Source: Zonotrichia leucophrys gambelii (lineage: Eukaryota; Chordata; Aves; Passeriformes; Passerellidae). Taken from it: a stretch of DNA of 64,000 nucleotides. The translations under genes were made by a program, and so were the position numbers. Below the pieces are notes generated by a model. It made no database searches and had not been told where the DNA came from. It saw nothing but the letters and a program-made list of their open reading frames with translations. How positions within the stretch are numbered: the stretch's first letter is position 1; every line of letters begins with the position of its first letter. Location: assembly GCF_028769735.1 (NCBI RefSeq), contig NC_088174.1, forward strand, positions 2,873,501 to 2,937,500. The letters run 5' to 3'. Below are positions 23,469 to 34,989 of this stretch, piece after piece.

Positions 23469-24091
23469 GTGGAAGTTACCCAAGGCCATGGTGGAGGTGC
23501 AAAGTCTTGCACACAAGTGTCAGAATCAGCACCTCAGAAATTCACCTGAATTAACTTAAGGAGGCAGGCACAAAGGGCTGGTGGATCACTCACCAAGGAG
23601 AGCTGGGCCCAGGCCTAGAGAAGATGCAAATCATTTAGATAATTAGCTGCAGATAAACAATCCATGAACCAGCTGGAGTGAAGAAGGGCTGCACACTGGG
23701 ACCTGTTGCTCTCACCTGGACTTTGTTCCTTGGAGGGAGGGGCTGGGGCAGGCAGGGCAAGCAGAGCTGGTTTTGGGGCGTCCCAAGGGCCTCCCAGCCA
23801 TGGCTGCCAGGGTCTCATCCCACACCATCCCCATGAACCCTGCAGCAGGGATATCCCTCTGTCACAGCACACAGCCAGGACCCCTCCCCACATTTATGGG
23901 TACCCCTCTCCAGTGTGAGCTGTGGGGGTGGGACACAGGGAGGCTGTGGATGGGTGCTTGAGCACTGCTGGTTATGGCTGGGAATGAGATTTGTTAGCAA
24001 ACCATTCCTAATTCCTGGTGCTCCCAGGCACCAGCTGTCCCTGAGTGCTGCCAGCCCTGGCTGCCAGCTGGGGTGGCTCCAGGCCAGAGGC
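23469..24091. other. Unassigned intergenic sequence
   Basis: No gene or element recognised. Confidence 0.5.
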
Positions 24092-24264
24092 TCCTCCAGA
24101 GGAGCTGGGGCTGCCCCTGGATCCCTGGCAGTGCCCAAGGCCAGGCTGGATGGGGCCTGGAGCAGCCTGGGATGGTGGGAGGTGTCTCTGCCCATGGCAG
24201 GGGGTGGAACAGGATGGTCTTGAAGGTGCCTCCCAACCCAACCCATTCCATAATTCTGTGATTC
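24092..24264 (+). mobile_element. CR1 LINE 3' fragment
   Basis: A sense CR1 3' end: ctgcccctggatccctgg, ccaaggccaggctggatg, gatggtcttgaaggtgcctc, ending in ccataattctgtgattc, which is the start of the 8-bp tail repeats. Confidence 0.92.
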
Positions 24265-24625
24265 CTCCTCTCCTACAGGTCCCTCCCAGCCCTGGCCCAC
24301 CTGAGGAGGATGGATTTGCAAGGAGGGTGGGTTTGTGATCTCCTGCTGCTGGGTACTAAATGTTTCTGATATTCTTCTGCTGCACAGGAGAGCTCTCAGC
24401 CATAAGAAACCTGTCAGACCTCTCTGGTACAAAGGTACTAAGTTAATAAAATTTGTCCATAAAATCAGACAAAAGGCATCACAGTTTTATTAAGATCTAA
24501 ACTGTGCAGTCTGTTTTATTACCATCCCTTATAAATTATCCACCCAAACCTCTGTCTTATGCAGACAGCCCGTACACAGATTTACTGCATTCCAAAGACT
24601 CTGAATTCCCTGGTGTAGTGCAGGG
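24265..24625. other. Unassigned sequence between two CR1 copies
   Basis: No gene or element recognised. There is some AT-rich sequence around 24430-24540. Confidence 0.5.
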
Positions 24626-24750
24626 AATGGCTGTCCCACCCCTGCCATGTCCAAGGCCAGGGTGGACAGGGCTTGGAGCACCCTGGGACAGTGGGAGGGG
24701 GTGGAACAAGGTGATCTTTAAGGTCCCTCCAAGCACAAACCATTGTAGGA
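24626..24750 (+). mobile_element. CR1 LINE 3' fragment, internally deleted
   Basis: The sense CR1 3' end is present (catgtccaaggccagggtgg, ggcttggagcaccctgggac, gtgatctttaaggtccctcc) but lacks the usual ggtgtccctgcccatggc block between tgggagg and ggtggaac, pointing to a small internal deletion. Confidence 0.85.
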
Positions 24751-25424
24751 TGCTGTTCAGAGAGGGAGGTTCCTGCAATGTGCCCCCAGGAGATGTTCCT
24801 GATCACTTCTGTCCAAGAGATCAAAGACAGGCTTTAAAAACCCCCCAAAATCTCCAGGCAACACTAAAAGCCATTGTAAAGATGTTTAGAAACATGACAT
24901 TTGGCCCTGACAGCAGATCTTAGCAGGCTCTGAGTGTTTTAAATGCTGTTTTTTCCTCTGTTTGGGGAAGGGAAAAGCTGGTGTCATGTCAGATCCCAGG
25001 CTTGCAGGTGCTGTGAGTATTTTACAACCTGTTGCAGCGATGCTGGAGGAGATTTTGCATATCCTGACCCCTTCCCACGTGGCCAGAGCCACTCCTGGAC
25101 TTGCCACCATAAATGAGGAGCAGCACTAAGCCCTGCTAAACCAGGCAGATGCCAAAGCAGCAGCTTTTCCTCTCAGGGCAGGGAAACTCCACAGGGCTGG
25201 GGCAGAGGAGGAATGATCTCCCCTGCTTCCCCCCAGCCTCCCTCCAAGCAGTTTTCAGCTGGTGGCTTGGGAATAAAAGAGTCACCTTGGAAATAGCAAA
25301 GTGAGCTGGGTTTATCTTTAAAAGCAGGTGTCTTTTAATAGATTGGCAATTTTGTCTCCATTATTATCTGAACCACAGTGCTGCCTGGGGAAGGGGTTGT
25401 GTGTTTTATACCTGCTTTTGTGAA
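24751..25424. other. Unassigned intergenic sequence
   Basis: No gene or element recognised. Confidence 0.5.
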
Positions 25425-25555
25425 ATCATACAATTACAGAATGATGGAATCACAGAATCATAAAGGGCCTTAAAGCCCCTCTTGTTCCAAGCCCCTGCCA
25501 TGGGGATGTTCCACCAGACCAGGTTGCTCCAAGCTCTGTCCAGCCTAGAGCACTC
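25425..25555 (-). mobile_element. CR1 LINE 3' fragment
   Basis: An antisense CR1 3' end with degenerate 8-bp tail repeats (tcatacaat, tacagaatgatgg, tcacagaatcataa), then gggccttaaag and ccatggggatgttccaccag. It breaks off after ctgtccagcctag. Confidence 0.88.
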
Positions 25556-27512
25556 ACAGTCTGGGGAAAAATGTGTCACTGAGATAAACAGTTTATTAAT
25601 GAAACCTCATTATATAGGGCATCATTAACTTCCCTCCTCATCCTCATAACATCCAGTCCTGGGTGCAAAGGCATGAGCAGGAGTGGGTGAAACCTTGGGC
25701 TGTTTAATGGAAAACAGCTGCTCTTTGGGCAGCAGAAAATGGGTTTCAGACTCAAGAAACCCATGTGTGGAGGTATATGTGTATATATTTATAAAATAGA
25801 GATTCTTTCCTCCCTTGGATGAGTTCCAGGCCCCACTCCACTGATTCATCACCCTCAGCCTCAGAGCACTGAACGGCTCTGACTGCCACACACGGATGTG
25901 ATCTTCCCTGAACAGACAGCAATTCATCACTTTTGCCATCAAAAAGCAGTTTTTCTTGGAGATTGCAGTGCAATCTAATCTCAGGCCTTCTCCCCTCCTA
26001 CAAGGTGCATCTGATGGATGCAGAGATGACAGCAGAGCTCCTGGCTGGATCGAGGTTCTGCAATCATTTCCTGCAGGGGTGTTTTGTTGGTGGGGTTTGG
26101 GGTGACCTCACACTTGGTGTGAGCTGGGAGGGACAGAGAGGGGTCCTTGGTGTCCCTCCAGGAGGGGTCACTTGGTGTCCCTTCCCAGTGACATGTTAGA
26201 GGGGGATTTGGAAAAAACATGGCTCTCCCAAAAGCCTCCTGAGTGCTGCTTTCACCAATGTCTCCTTTGGGGCTTCGGTCCCAAAGAAAACACAGTGCTC
26301 AAACCCCAAATTCCCCAGGCTGGAGAGACGTGGGGTGGAGCCCTGTCTGATTTCCTCCATCCAAATCCTGCCTCCTTCTGCCAAACTTTCACTCATTGCC
26401 ATATCCAAAAATAAAAGTGTCCTGCTGTGAACTTTTGCAGGAAAGGATTGAGGGCTGCTCCTCACATGCAGCAGCCGGGCTGGGAGTGCTGGTTCCTACA
26501 AGGACAGAAGAAATTGGACTCTCACAGCCTGGTGCAAGCTCTGAGTCACCCTGCAGCCTCTAGAGCAGCTGGGGATCCCAATCCACCATTCCCTGATCCC
26601 CCAGCCAGGGAATTCCTGAGCAGCCCCTGGAGCACTCCAGTAAAAACAGGGATTTGAGCTGCCACACCATCACAGGGATGTCATCCTGTGTCACTGCCAA
26701 TAACAAGAGAAAAAAGGCCAAAAATGCCACCCCAGAGATGCAGCACAGCTCAGGAGGCATGGCTGAAACACAGGAACAAACTAGGAAATAGTGATAACTA
26801 TAAATAAGGTTTGTTTTTCTGAACCATCCCATTTCTGTCAATGAGGCTCAGAGGTTTGTCATTTATTGCCTCTGATTTTCCCATTTCTTCAAAAGCAGAA
26901 AGGGCAGGGAAGTGATTTCTGTCAGAGCAGTTCAGAGGAGGAAATTTACTGGAGGAATTTTTCAAAGGGGAAAGTACAAAAGGATTGATTTTCTTAAAAA
27001 AATAAAAAAGCCCAGCAGTAAAAAGTAACCATAAATCAAGCAGCTTTCTAAGAAGATTATTTTAACAACATTTGACATCAGTAAGGGTGAGCTGTTCTGT
27101 AAAAATGGGTGTCTGTGTTGTCACAACAGCTCGAGGGGGGGAGGATGGGGCTGAGGGCAGCCTGGGTGTTTTGGGGAAATAGGGAAACTGCCTGCCAGAG
27201 AGGACAAAACATTGCTGGGGAAAATGCTAATAAGAACAAAGAAGTTTATCAGTGTTATATTCTTTGAGTCTTGAGGACTTTCCCATATTTCAGCCAAATT
27301 TCTGAGCCTGTGCAGAACCCAGCTGGTGGAAGAGAGCAGAAATCAAACCCCAGTGGGTTTGTGTTGGGAAAACGATGGCAATGGGCTGGGAATGGCCCAG
27401 AGGGGCTGTGCCACTTCTGACCAGAGGCACACACCAGAGCCATGGCCACCTTCAAAGTGAATTTCCAACCCTTCCAGGTGCTCTGTGACCTGCCAGGGTT
27501 ACCTGGGCAGTG
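25556..27512. other. Unassigned intergenic sequence
   Basis: No gene recognised. A 24-bp imperfect duplication (ggggtc..ttggtgtccct) lies at about 26138-26185. Confidence 0.5.
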
Positions 27513-27520
27513 CACAGTGG

Positions 27521-27732
27521 TGTGGCATTCACATCCTCTGAAAAATCCCTTCACCCAGGATTTTTCTCCTGGGAAGCTGAAAGGCCTCAGAGAAAAGGAA
27601 AACAATTCTTATCTCATCTGCTTCTCCTGTGTTGTGCTGGTGTGGAATGTGTTTGGAGATTGTTTACCCACAGGTGATTGTTCCATTGGATTCTGCTGGG
27701 AGTTGTTTTCACTCTTTGGCCCATCAGGGTCA
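27521..27732 (+). mobile_element. 3'-truncated LTR, group LTR-D, flanked by an 8-bp direct repeat
   Basis: The start tgtggcattcacatcctctg and following sequence match the first part of the LTR at 27845, through the cttctcctgtgttgtgct and gagattgtttacccacag blocks, but the copy stops in U3 at about the CCAAT region. The 8-bp word cacagtgg lies immediately before it (27513-27520) and after it (27733-27740). That could be a coincidence, a deletion at microhomology, or a duplication. Confidence 0.8.
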
Positions 27733-27844
27733 CACAGTGGGGCTGGAAAGAACACTGAGTGAAAGAGAAGAAAACTGAGTGTTTAAATCAGGCAGAACAT
27801 GTTTGCTCAGGCTGGAGATTACCATCCAAACAGGACTGCCCAGG

Positions 27845-28423
27845 TGTGGCATTCACATTCTCTGGAAAAAGGATTTTTCTCCTGGGAAGCTGAAAGGCAG
27901 CAAGAGAGGCCTCAGAGAAAGGAAAACAATTCTTATCTCATTTGCTTCTCCTGTGTTGTGCTCATGTGGAATGTGTTCGGAGATTGTTTACCCACAGAAG
28001 ATTGTTTTACTGGATTCTGGTGTGAGTTGTTTTCACTCTTTGGCCAATCAGGCCCAAGCTGTGTTGGGACTCTGGGAGAGAGTTTTCATTATTATTATCT
28101 TTTTATTTATTTATCTTTTTATCTTTCATTATTATCTTTTTATTTATTATTATCACGAGTTTCCATTATTATGTTTTTAGCATCGTGTAAGTATCCTTTC
28201 TGTATTCTTTAGTATAGTATTCTTTATATATATAATATATATTTATATATATAAATATAAAAAAATAAATATTATATATTTTTTATTATATAAAATAGAT
28301 ATGATATATTTTAATAATATATAAAATATATATTCTATATATAATATAATATAATAATAAATTAGCCTTCTGAGAGCATGGAATCAGATTCATCATTCCT
28401 TGGGAGTCCCCACAAACACAACA
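27845..28423 (+). mobile_element. LTR, group LTR-D, with an expanded AT-rich segment
   Basis: It runs from tgtggcattcacattctc to acaaacacaaca. A CCAAT box (28044-28048) and an AATAAA close to 28357 give plus orientation; the U5 reads ccttctgagagcatggaatc. Between about 28087 and 28365 lie TTATT and TATA repeats, apparently expanded. No flanking duplication is clear. It lies only 112 bp from the truncated copy of the same group, in the same orientation. Confidence 0.82.
28202..28362. repeat. TA-rich low-complexity tract inside the LTR
   Basis: About 160 bases are nearly pure A/T with TATATA, AATATA and TATTATA runs, with ordinary LTR sequence on both sides. It appears to be local microsatellite growth between the U3 and the U5. 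Confidence 0.85.
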
Positions 28424-29639
28424 GAGGGGAGGGAGAGGTTTTGCCCTGGCTGGGGGGCTCTGGAGCTGGGCTGGGCAGAGCAGGAGCAGCAGAGATGATT
28501 CCCCCAGCACAGCCCCTGCTGCTCCCTCCCTGCAGACATCTCCTCTCCGGGAGCTGCCTGGCTCCAGGGCATTTTTAAAGTGTCATTTATTTAAATGTTG
28601 CAGTTTAATCTAACGCCCCTGCTGCGGGGCTGATGTGCCTGTAGAGTGAAAATGCAATTCTGGCTTAAAAATAGCATCGTGGTGAGGAATTTCATTTTGG
28701 GTCCATTTTTCACCCCTCCGTTTCTGGGCGAGGTCTCGTTTAATCCCTCCGGAGGTGGGAGCGGGGCTGTATCTCTGTAAACAGCCATGTGCTACAATTA
28801 ATAACACCTTGTAGCTGGCTGTGCCTGTGCTCAGGCTCCTTGTCACAGTAAAGATCCGCTTGTAGATAAGATGGAGAGTTTATAAAGCAGCATAATTAAT
28901 AACCTGCTACATTATTGCTTCCCCATCCTGGCTGCCAAGCCGCCACAGGCCCAAACAAGTGACAATTACCGGAGAAGATGACACAGAAATAGAGCTCCAG
29001 CTCTGCTCCAGGAAGCTCTAAAGTCCTTTTTGGAAGTTGTTTGGCTGTTAGGAGTGATGGGAAGGGTTCCCCTCCCTGTGGAGAGGTGATGCTGGTCCTG
29101 CAGCCCCAGTGCTCATGCTGGAGCAGGGCTGGGGCTGATGGATGTGTCATGAAGTGACATCCAGGTAAGTTATCCCTAATTTTGAGCCCCCTTTCAGCAG
29201 CTTGTTTCACTCAATCCCCCTTCCAGTTTCAAGCAGGAAACAAAAATTGGGGTTTGTTGGTGTTTTTCTAAGTCAAACCTTAATTTTTAATTTTCTATTA
29301 AAAATAGAAAAGGAGGCTAGATTTCAATTCAAGGTAATTAAACTCTTAATGAAGCACCTGAGCAGTCCCTCAGGGATGTGCAGGGGGGGTACAAACAAAG
29401 AGCTGGGGGGGAAAAGCCATGACACAGAACAACAGCCTTCCCCCAGGAAGGAAATCAAACACCTACAACTTGTATTTTGTTTAATTAATAATATTAATTA
29501 ATATATTAATTATTCAGGCACTGAGAGAGAAGCTGGGGAATGTTAACCTGGTTGGCTGGGAGGATTTTGGGTGTGAGAGGAAGGTGGGAAGGGACAGTGT
29601 CACCCTTGGCTGTGTCCCCCAGGGGAGAGGGACACAGGA
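28424..29639. other. Unassigned, partly conserved-looking sequence
   Basis: No gene recognised. The part at about 28570-29000 has no repeat character, mixed composition and TAAT/GATA motifs, and might be a conserved non-coding element; this is a texture judgement only. ATTAAT runs occur at 29480-29515. Confidence 0.4.
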
Positions 29640-29918
29640 GGAGGCAGGAGGAGGAGGAGGGTATGCCCAGATTCCTCCCTCTTGTCTCTTGAACCCCCAT
29701 TCTAAATCCCCAAAATTCTACTTTTTCTCCCTGTAACAAATTAACTATCATTCTACTCAAACTCTTGTGGCTTGTAAATCCTCACACAAAGTTGGTAATT
29801 GTTTCCATGGGCTAAAATCAAAGGCACAGGTGTTTTTGACTCCGTGCCAAGGTCTCTGAGCCCCCTGACAGGGTCTGGAGTCCTCCAGGGCAGCCAGAGG
29901 AGTGTCCTGGGTGGCACC
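29640..29918 (-). mobile_element. LTR fragment, group LTR-B, 3'-truncated
   Basis: It is the antisense LTR-B 5' half: cccagattcctccctcttg, gaacccccattctaaa, actatcattctactcaaact, aagttggtaattgtttcc, aaggtctctgagccccctga, ending near gtcctgggtggca. The TATA and poly(A) half is missing. The left limit is approximate. Confidence 0.8.
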
Positions 29919-30974
29919 AGGCTCATCTCAGAGCAACCAAATCCCAAATAATTGAATTCCTTAATCTGGCAGAAACCTGGGTGTCCATGGCAGTGCCAGC
30001 CAAGAGTCACAGCTCTGCTCCTCAGTGCAGGGGAACAGCAAGTGAGAAATGTTGCTCTGGGCTTAAATACAGGGGAGGGAGAGATGGAAACATCCAGGAG
30101 GAGAAAACACAACACACTTATCACTCAGCAATTATTGGCAAGACTAATTTGCCCCTGAATGCTGCAATAAAGTGATTCCCAGAATAGTGCAGCTGCATGA
30201 GTACCAGGAAAAAATGATTAAATCTTATATATGTGTGTGTGTGTGTGAGTGCAATGTTAAACAGTGCTGAAATAGGAAGGTCAGACACTTGGAAATCTTG
30301 AAAAAGCACCTTTGGGCCCCAGCTTTGCTGCTGTCCTCAGGGGGAACAAGGCCCAGCTCCAAACACAGCCTGGCACTGCTGCTGGATCTCTGAGGGCTTT
30401 GCAGACATCAGCACATCTGTCCCAGAAATTCTCTCTCAGAGCCAGGTGGGTATTTCCCACTATCTCAGCACAAGCAAGGTGATGAGCTTATCACTTGTTA
30501 CAAGCCCGTGGCCTCATTTTCTACAACTTGTCAAGTGGCCACAGGATTGAGGTTTCCACAGGAAAATCTGTCATTTCATACATGTTCACCAGTGAAAGAC
30601 AGAAACTGGTGAGAGATGCCTTGCAGACATTTCTGCTGCCAAACTGATTAAAATAGTACTGGGGGAAAACAACAAAAAATACAAGAAAAGCTTTTGCTGT
30701 TCTTCTCTGAACAGTTTAATCTTAGCAGTAGTGCAAGCCATGCCCTGGGCTGCGTTTGTGTACCTGAGCTCTTCTGCTTCCCTCCTGACCTCGTGGGTTT
30801 GATAGCTCTCCTCAGATCCCTCCTCTTGTGTAGTGCTGCTGCTAAGGGAAGGGCTGTGCCAGATATTGATACCTAAATACTGCTCATTCCTGGAAAAATA
30901 CATCTCCTCCACCAGGAGAATCCACAGCAGGGCTGGGAGGGACAGGGCTGGATGGGCTGGAAAGCCTGAGCTGG
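29919..30974. other. Unassigned intergenic sequence
   Basis: No gene recognised; a short TG dinucleotide run lies at 30231-30249. Confidence 0.5.
30231..30249. repeat. Short TG dinucleotide run
   Basis: About eight TG dinucleotides in a row follow a short TATA stretch. Translation gives Thr/His repeats on the minus strand. Confidence 0.85.
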
Positions 30975-31375
30975 TTTAATGGTTTGACAGCTTGGTTTCA
31001 GCTTTGGTCTCTTCAGAGCAGAGGCAGCTTGGGCTGCCAGTCACCAAAGCCAGATAAGAAACTTTGCTTTGGGGGTCCAAAGCTGGTTCACCCAAGATGA
31101 GCTAAAATGGTCACAATATGGACAACCAGTCACGGGGTCTCTCACTTTTATAGATTCTGCTCCATTTCCATATTGGAGCTAATTGTCCCATTCCAGCTTT
31201 AGCCCATGCAGTCCCACCCTGCTTGTTTTTCTCTCTCCAGCCCACGCTGTTTGTGCTCGTGGGCTGAGATTTGGATCATTTGTCCTTGGTGCCCAGCTGG
31301 AGCAGGAATTGTTTTGTCTCCCTGCTCCGTGCACAGAGCTCACCATCCCCTCATAGGAAACCCAGACCCACACAC
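30975..31375 (-). mobile_element. Possible ERV LTR
   Basis: On the minus strand the order is a CCAAT box (reverse of atattgg, about 31170), a TATA box (reverse of cttttatag, about 31145) and a block with gggtccaaagctgg, resembling songbird LTRs I recall. I could not define ends or a target-site duplication, so this is tentative. Confidence 0.3.
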
Positions 31376-32887
31376 TAAAGCAGCACAGAATCTGAAAAAT
31401 ATGAAAGCAAAACCTGAGGCATCAATAGAAGTTAATTTTATACACAAGGTGGCCTCTGAAAGAGGCTGAGTGTAAAGATGGGGCAGGAATACAGTGACAT
31501 TTAATGCTAAATGTGCTAAAAATTAAAATCTCCCCCTTGCAGGGGGACATGAACCCCTCAGGCTCCCCAGGGCTGTCAGAGGATGCTGCTGAGCTGGGGG
31601 TGACTCCCTGTACCACAGCACAGCCTCTAAATCACTCTGGTTATTTACTGGCTGAGGAGACATTAATAACCATTCCCCTCATGGTGAAATCAATCTGAGT
31701 GCTCGAGTCAATCAGGAATAACAGTGTGCTCCATCTCCTCTCTGGGCACTTTTCAGCCTCTCTACAGTAGCTGTAAAATCAGGTTTTATGATCTTCCCTT
31801 GATGAAATAATGAAATTAAATCCCTGATGGACGATATACCAGGCACTACAATTCATGGGTGGAACAGGAACGTGTGTTTGGACAGCTCAGGACAGCAGGC
31901 AGGGCTTTTTTATAGAGTTTGGGGGTTTTTTTGCTACTGTGCTGTATTTCATTCCACAACCTTCACATTATACCCAGCATTAATTCATGGGCCATCATTT
32001 GAAGCTTAGAATGCAAAACCAGCAGAGTGTGCAGGGGGTGAGTGTTTTATGTGTGTGCACAATTACTTTGCTGAATGTCTTATTCACTTTCAAGTGCCTC
32101 TTTTTCATATATCCTAATGTTTTAAATAACATTTTTATCAGAGTGTTTAGGATTTAAGTAGGTATCCTCCTCTGAAAGATGCTTTCTGGGGAGCTTTGGC
32201 ATTTAAAAAATTAAAGCAGAGTAGCTGAAGCTTAACTCTCCAAGCTCTTTAACATGTGCTATGTGACTTGGATACTAAATTTGAGGCTCTCTATGCCCTT
32301 TTTGATCCCATAACTGAAGTAGCTGGAAGAATTTGGATGAATTGGGGCAGTAATAGATTGTGGGATCTCTCAAACTGACATTTCCCCACAGCAGAGCAGC
32401 GTGGTTGATGGGAGGCAGTGCACAACAGAGGCACTACAAGACCAGTTGGCACCAAGATAACATTTCAAGCAAGAAAAATGAAGTTGTTTCAGTTCTAAAG
32501 GCAGCAAATTACCTGGCTGGGTTGCTGTGTGTGACAACCAGCATCTGAAACACCATCATGCAGCAGGAGTTTTTGGCTGATGCCTTTACTTTTTCAAACT
32601 GCTCATTGCTTGCTCAACCATTTGTACATTCTTCTCCTTTTTCACAGAGATATTTCCATTATTTGCTCATCACAGAGTGTTCATGTTTATACACACTCTT
32701 ATAAACCTGCCCTGAGCAGAGAGAACTTGCAAAAGCCACAAATCCTCCAATCCCTTGTGCTGGGGCAGAGGGATCTGCAGGATGAGCCCTGTGCTGGTCC
32801 CTTGGGGCTGTGGATGCTGTGTCTGCCTCCTGCTCCCTCTTTTTGGGCCAGATTTTGCCTCCTTTGTGCCATGAGACATCAAAGTGG
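31376..32887. other. Unassigned intergenic sequence
   Basis: No gene recognised. AT-rich unique sequence fills about 32030-32300. Confidence 0.5.
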
Positions 32888-33999
32888 GGCTCTGCACATC
32901 CCACCTGGGTTCTGCACATCTCACCTGGGGCTGCCACAGCTCCCTGGCTTTGCTCATCCCCTCCTGGGTTCTGCTCATCCCACCTGAGGTTCTGCACATC
33001 CCGCCTGGGTTCTACAGGTCCCACCTGGGTTCTGCACATCTCATCTGGGTTCTGCCATCACTCTGGAGTTCTGGGCATCCCATCCTGGGCTGGGATTCTG
33101 TAATTTCTGGGGGATTCTGCACATCCCACCCAAATCTGGCTTTGCTTCAGAGTTCTTCATGTCCCACCTGCGGCTGCCATTGCCCTGGGGCTCTGCATTG
33201 TCCCACCTCACATCCCACCTGGGTTCTGCCATCACATGTTCTGGGCATCCTACTTGGGGTTGTCATTTCTTTGGGGCTCTGCACATCCCACCTGGGGCTG
33301 CTACAGCTCCCACTTGAAGTTCTGCACCTCTCACCTCACATCCCACCTGGGTTCTGCACCTCCCACCTGGGCTCTGCACATCCCACCTGAGGTTCTACGT
33401 GTTCTACCTGGGTTCTGCTCGTCCCACCTGGGTTCTGCCATCACTCGATCTTTGGGCATCCCATCCTGGTCTGGGATTCTGTAATTTCTGGGAGATTCTG
33501 CACATCCCACCTGGGTTCTGCACCTCCCACCTGGGCTCTGCACATCCTACCTGAGGTTTTGCACATCCCATTTGGGCTGAGCTCATCCTACCTGGGTTCT
33601 GCCATCACATGGTCTGGGCATGCCACTTGGGGTTGTCATTTCTCTGAGGTTCTGCTCATCCCAGCTGGGTTCTGCACGTCCCACCTGGGCTCTGCTTATC
33701 CCATCTGGGGCTCTGTCACCACTCTGGGGCTCAGCACATCCCACCTGGAGCTGCCTTTGCTTCAGAGTTCTTCATGTCCCGCCTGGGGCCGCCATCCCCC
33801 TGGGGTTCTGCACATCCTATCTGAGTTCTGCTCATCCCACCTGAGGTTCTACATGTCCTACCTGAGGTTCTGCACACCTCACCTCGTTCTGTCCTTACTG
33901 TTCCGGGCATCCCACTTGGGGTTGTCATTTCTCTGAAGTTCGGCTCATCCCACCTGGGGTTCTGTCCCCTCTCTGGGGCTCTGCACATCCCACCCGGGG
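32888..33999. repeat. 1.1-kb minisatellite of 20-bp units with E-box cores
   Basis: The basic unit is tctgcacatcccacctgggt, repeated with many variants over 1.1 kb. Longer blocks repeat too: the segment with ctgggattctgtaatttctg occurs near 33089 and 33471 (382 bp apart), and a ctgggcat..acttggggttgtcattt block near 33241, 33615 and 33904. So the array has a higher-order structure. By my count CACCTG occurs about 18 times. The ORF at 32884-33390 is a translation of the repeat and not a gene. Confidence 0.92.
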
Positions 34000-34279
34000 C
34001 TGCCCCAGCTCTGATTTCCCGATGAGCGATGAGCGAGGCCAAGCAGCGCTGTCACACTGCCGGGCTCATTAAATTAACCCTTAAAGGGCCATCCCAGCGC
34101 CCGAGGGCCAAGGCAGCTCGGAGCCTCTCTGGCTCCATTAAACACTAACGAGCAGTGGGTAATGAGGCGTGCTGGCAGTGATAAATCCTGCCATCAGTGC
34201 CTGCCTTCGGGACAGCCCTGCTGCCGGGACCCTCTCCCAGCCACCCTTCCCCAGGAATTAAGTGGTGACTGAGCCGCGC
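34000..34279. other. Unassigned, CpG-containing sequence
   Basis: No gene recognised. The stretch is unique and somewhat CpG-rich, with ATTAA motifs (34070-34150). Confidence 0.45.
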
Positions 34280-34283
34280 CAGG

Positions 34284-34897
34284 TGTGAAAAATGTGTATT
34301 TTATGATTGGCTTTTCGCAAATATTAAAATGAATATTATACGTGTTGTGTTAGAAAGTTATGCTGTGTTAATTCTCTTGAGTAGTGTGGTAAATATAGTT
34401 TTAGGCTATAAAAATTGTTAAAATAGAAACGATGCTATGTAAGATTTTTTTTTTTTTTAAAGAAAGGACTTGCAGTGAGATAGCAGCCACAGGACACTTG
34501 AATCTTTCAGAGAAAAAGAATTTATTGCTCCATTATCAGAAGAAATGAACTTCTTCCTGACTCGAAGGTGCTGTCAGGATTCAGAGGAAGAAGTTGACAC
34601 TGCTCAGACAGAATCCTGTGTTTGAATGGAATTTATGCATCATGTATGAGGTGTATGAATATGCACCAGGTTATTCTTTCTAAGGGTTAATCCTCTGTTA
34701 ACGTGGGTCCTTTTTTGAGCTTGTGCTGCCCAGAAAGAGGTACCCGGACTGTCCGTAACTCTTTGTCTCTATCGTCATATTGTCCTAATTCAAAATGTCC
34801 AAATTAATATTACTCTAATTGCATGACTATTTTTATAACCATTTTATTACTATTAAATTTTAAAAATTTTAAAATCAAGTGATTGGCGTTTTTCACA
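34284..34897. mobile_element. Solo LTR, group LTR-E (ERV1-like)
   Basis: The 614-bp element has perfect 9-bp inverted ends (TGTGAAAAA and TTTTTCACA) and a 4-bp duplication, cagg, on both sides (34280-34283, 34898-34901). A 4-bp duplication is typical of class I (ERV1) insertions. TATA-like motifs occur on both strands (ctataaaaat near 34408; reverse of ttttataacc near 34834) and AATAAA reads on the minus strand near 34525, so orientation is unsettled. A 14-base T run lies at 34446-34459. No internal viral sequence is present. Confidence 0.8.
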
Positions 34898-34989
34898 CAG
34901 GGATCTCTCAGTGTTTCCCCACAGCCTCTCCATGTGCCCATTCACCTCCAGGTGCTGCTGCCCACTGGGTTTTACATCATCCTTCTGGG

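Noticed and set aside
31504..31698. Possible exon after a pyrimidine-rich tract and AG (ttgcag near 31540)
   Set aside because: No convincing donor site or protein similarity; the open frame is only 64 aa.
32884..33390. 168-aa plus-strand ORF
   Set aside because: It translates the 20-bp minisatellite; the repeated peptide is not like any known protein and the opposite strand is equally open.
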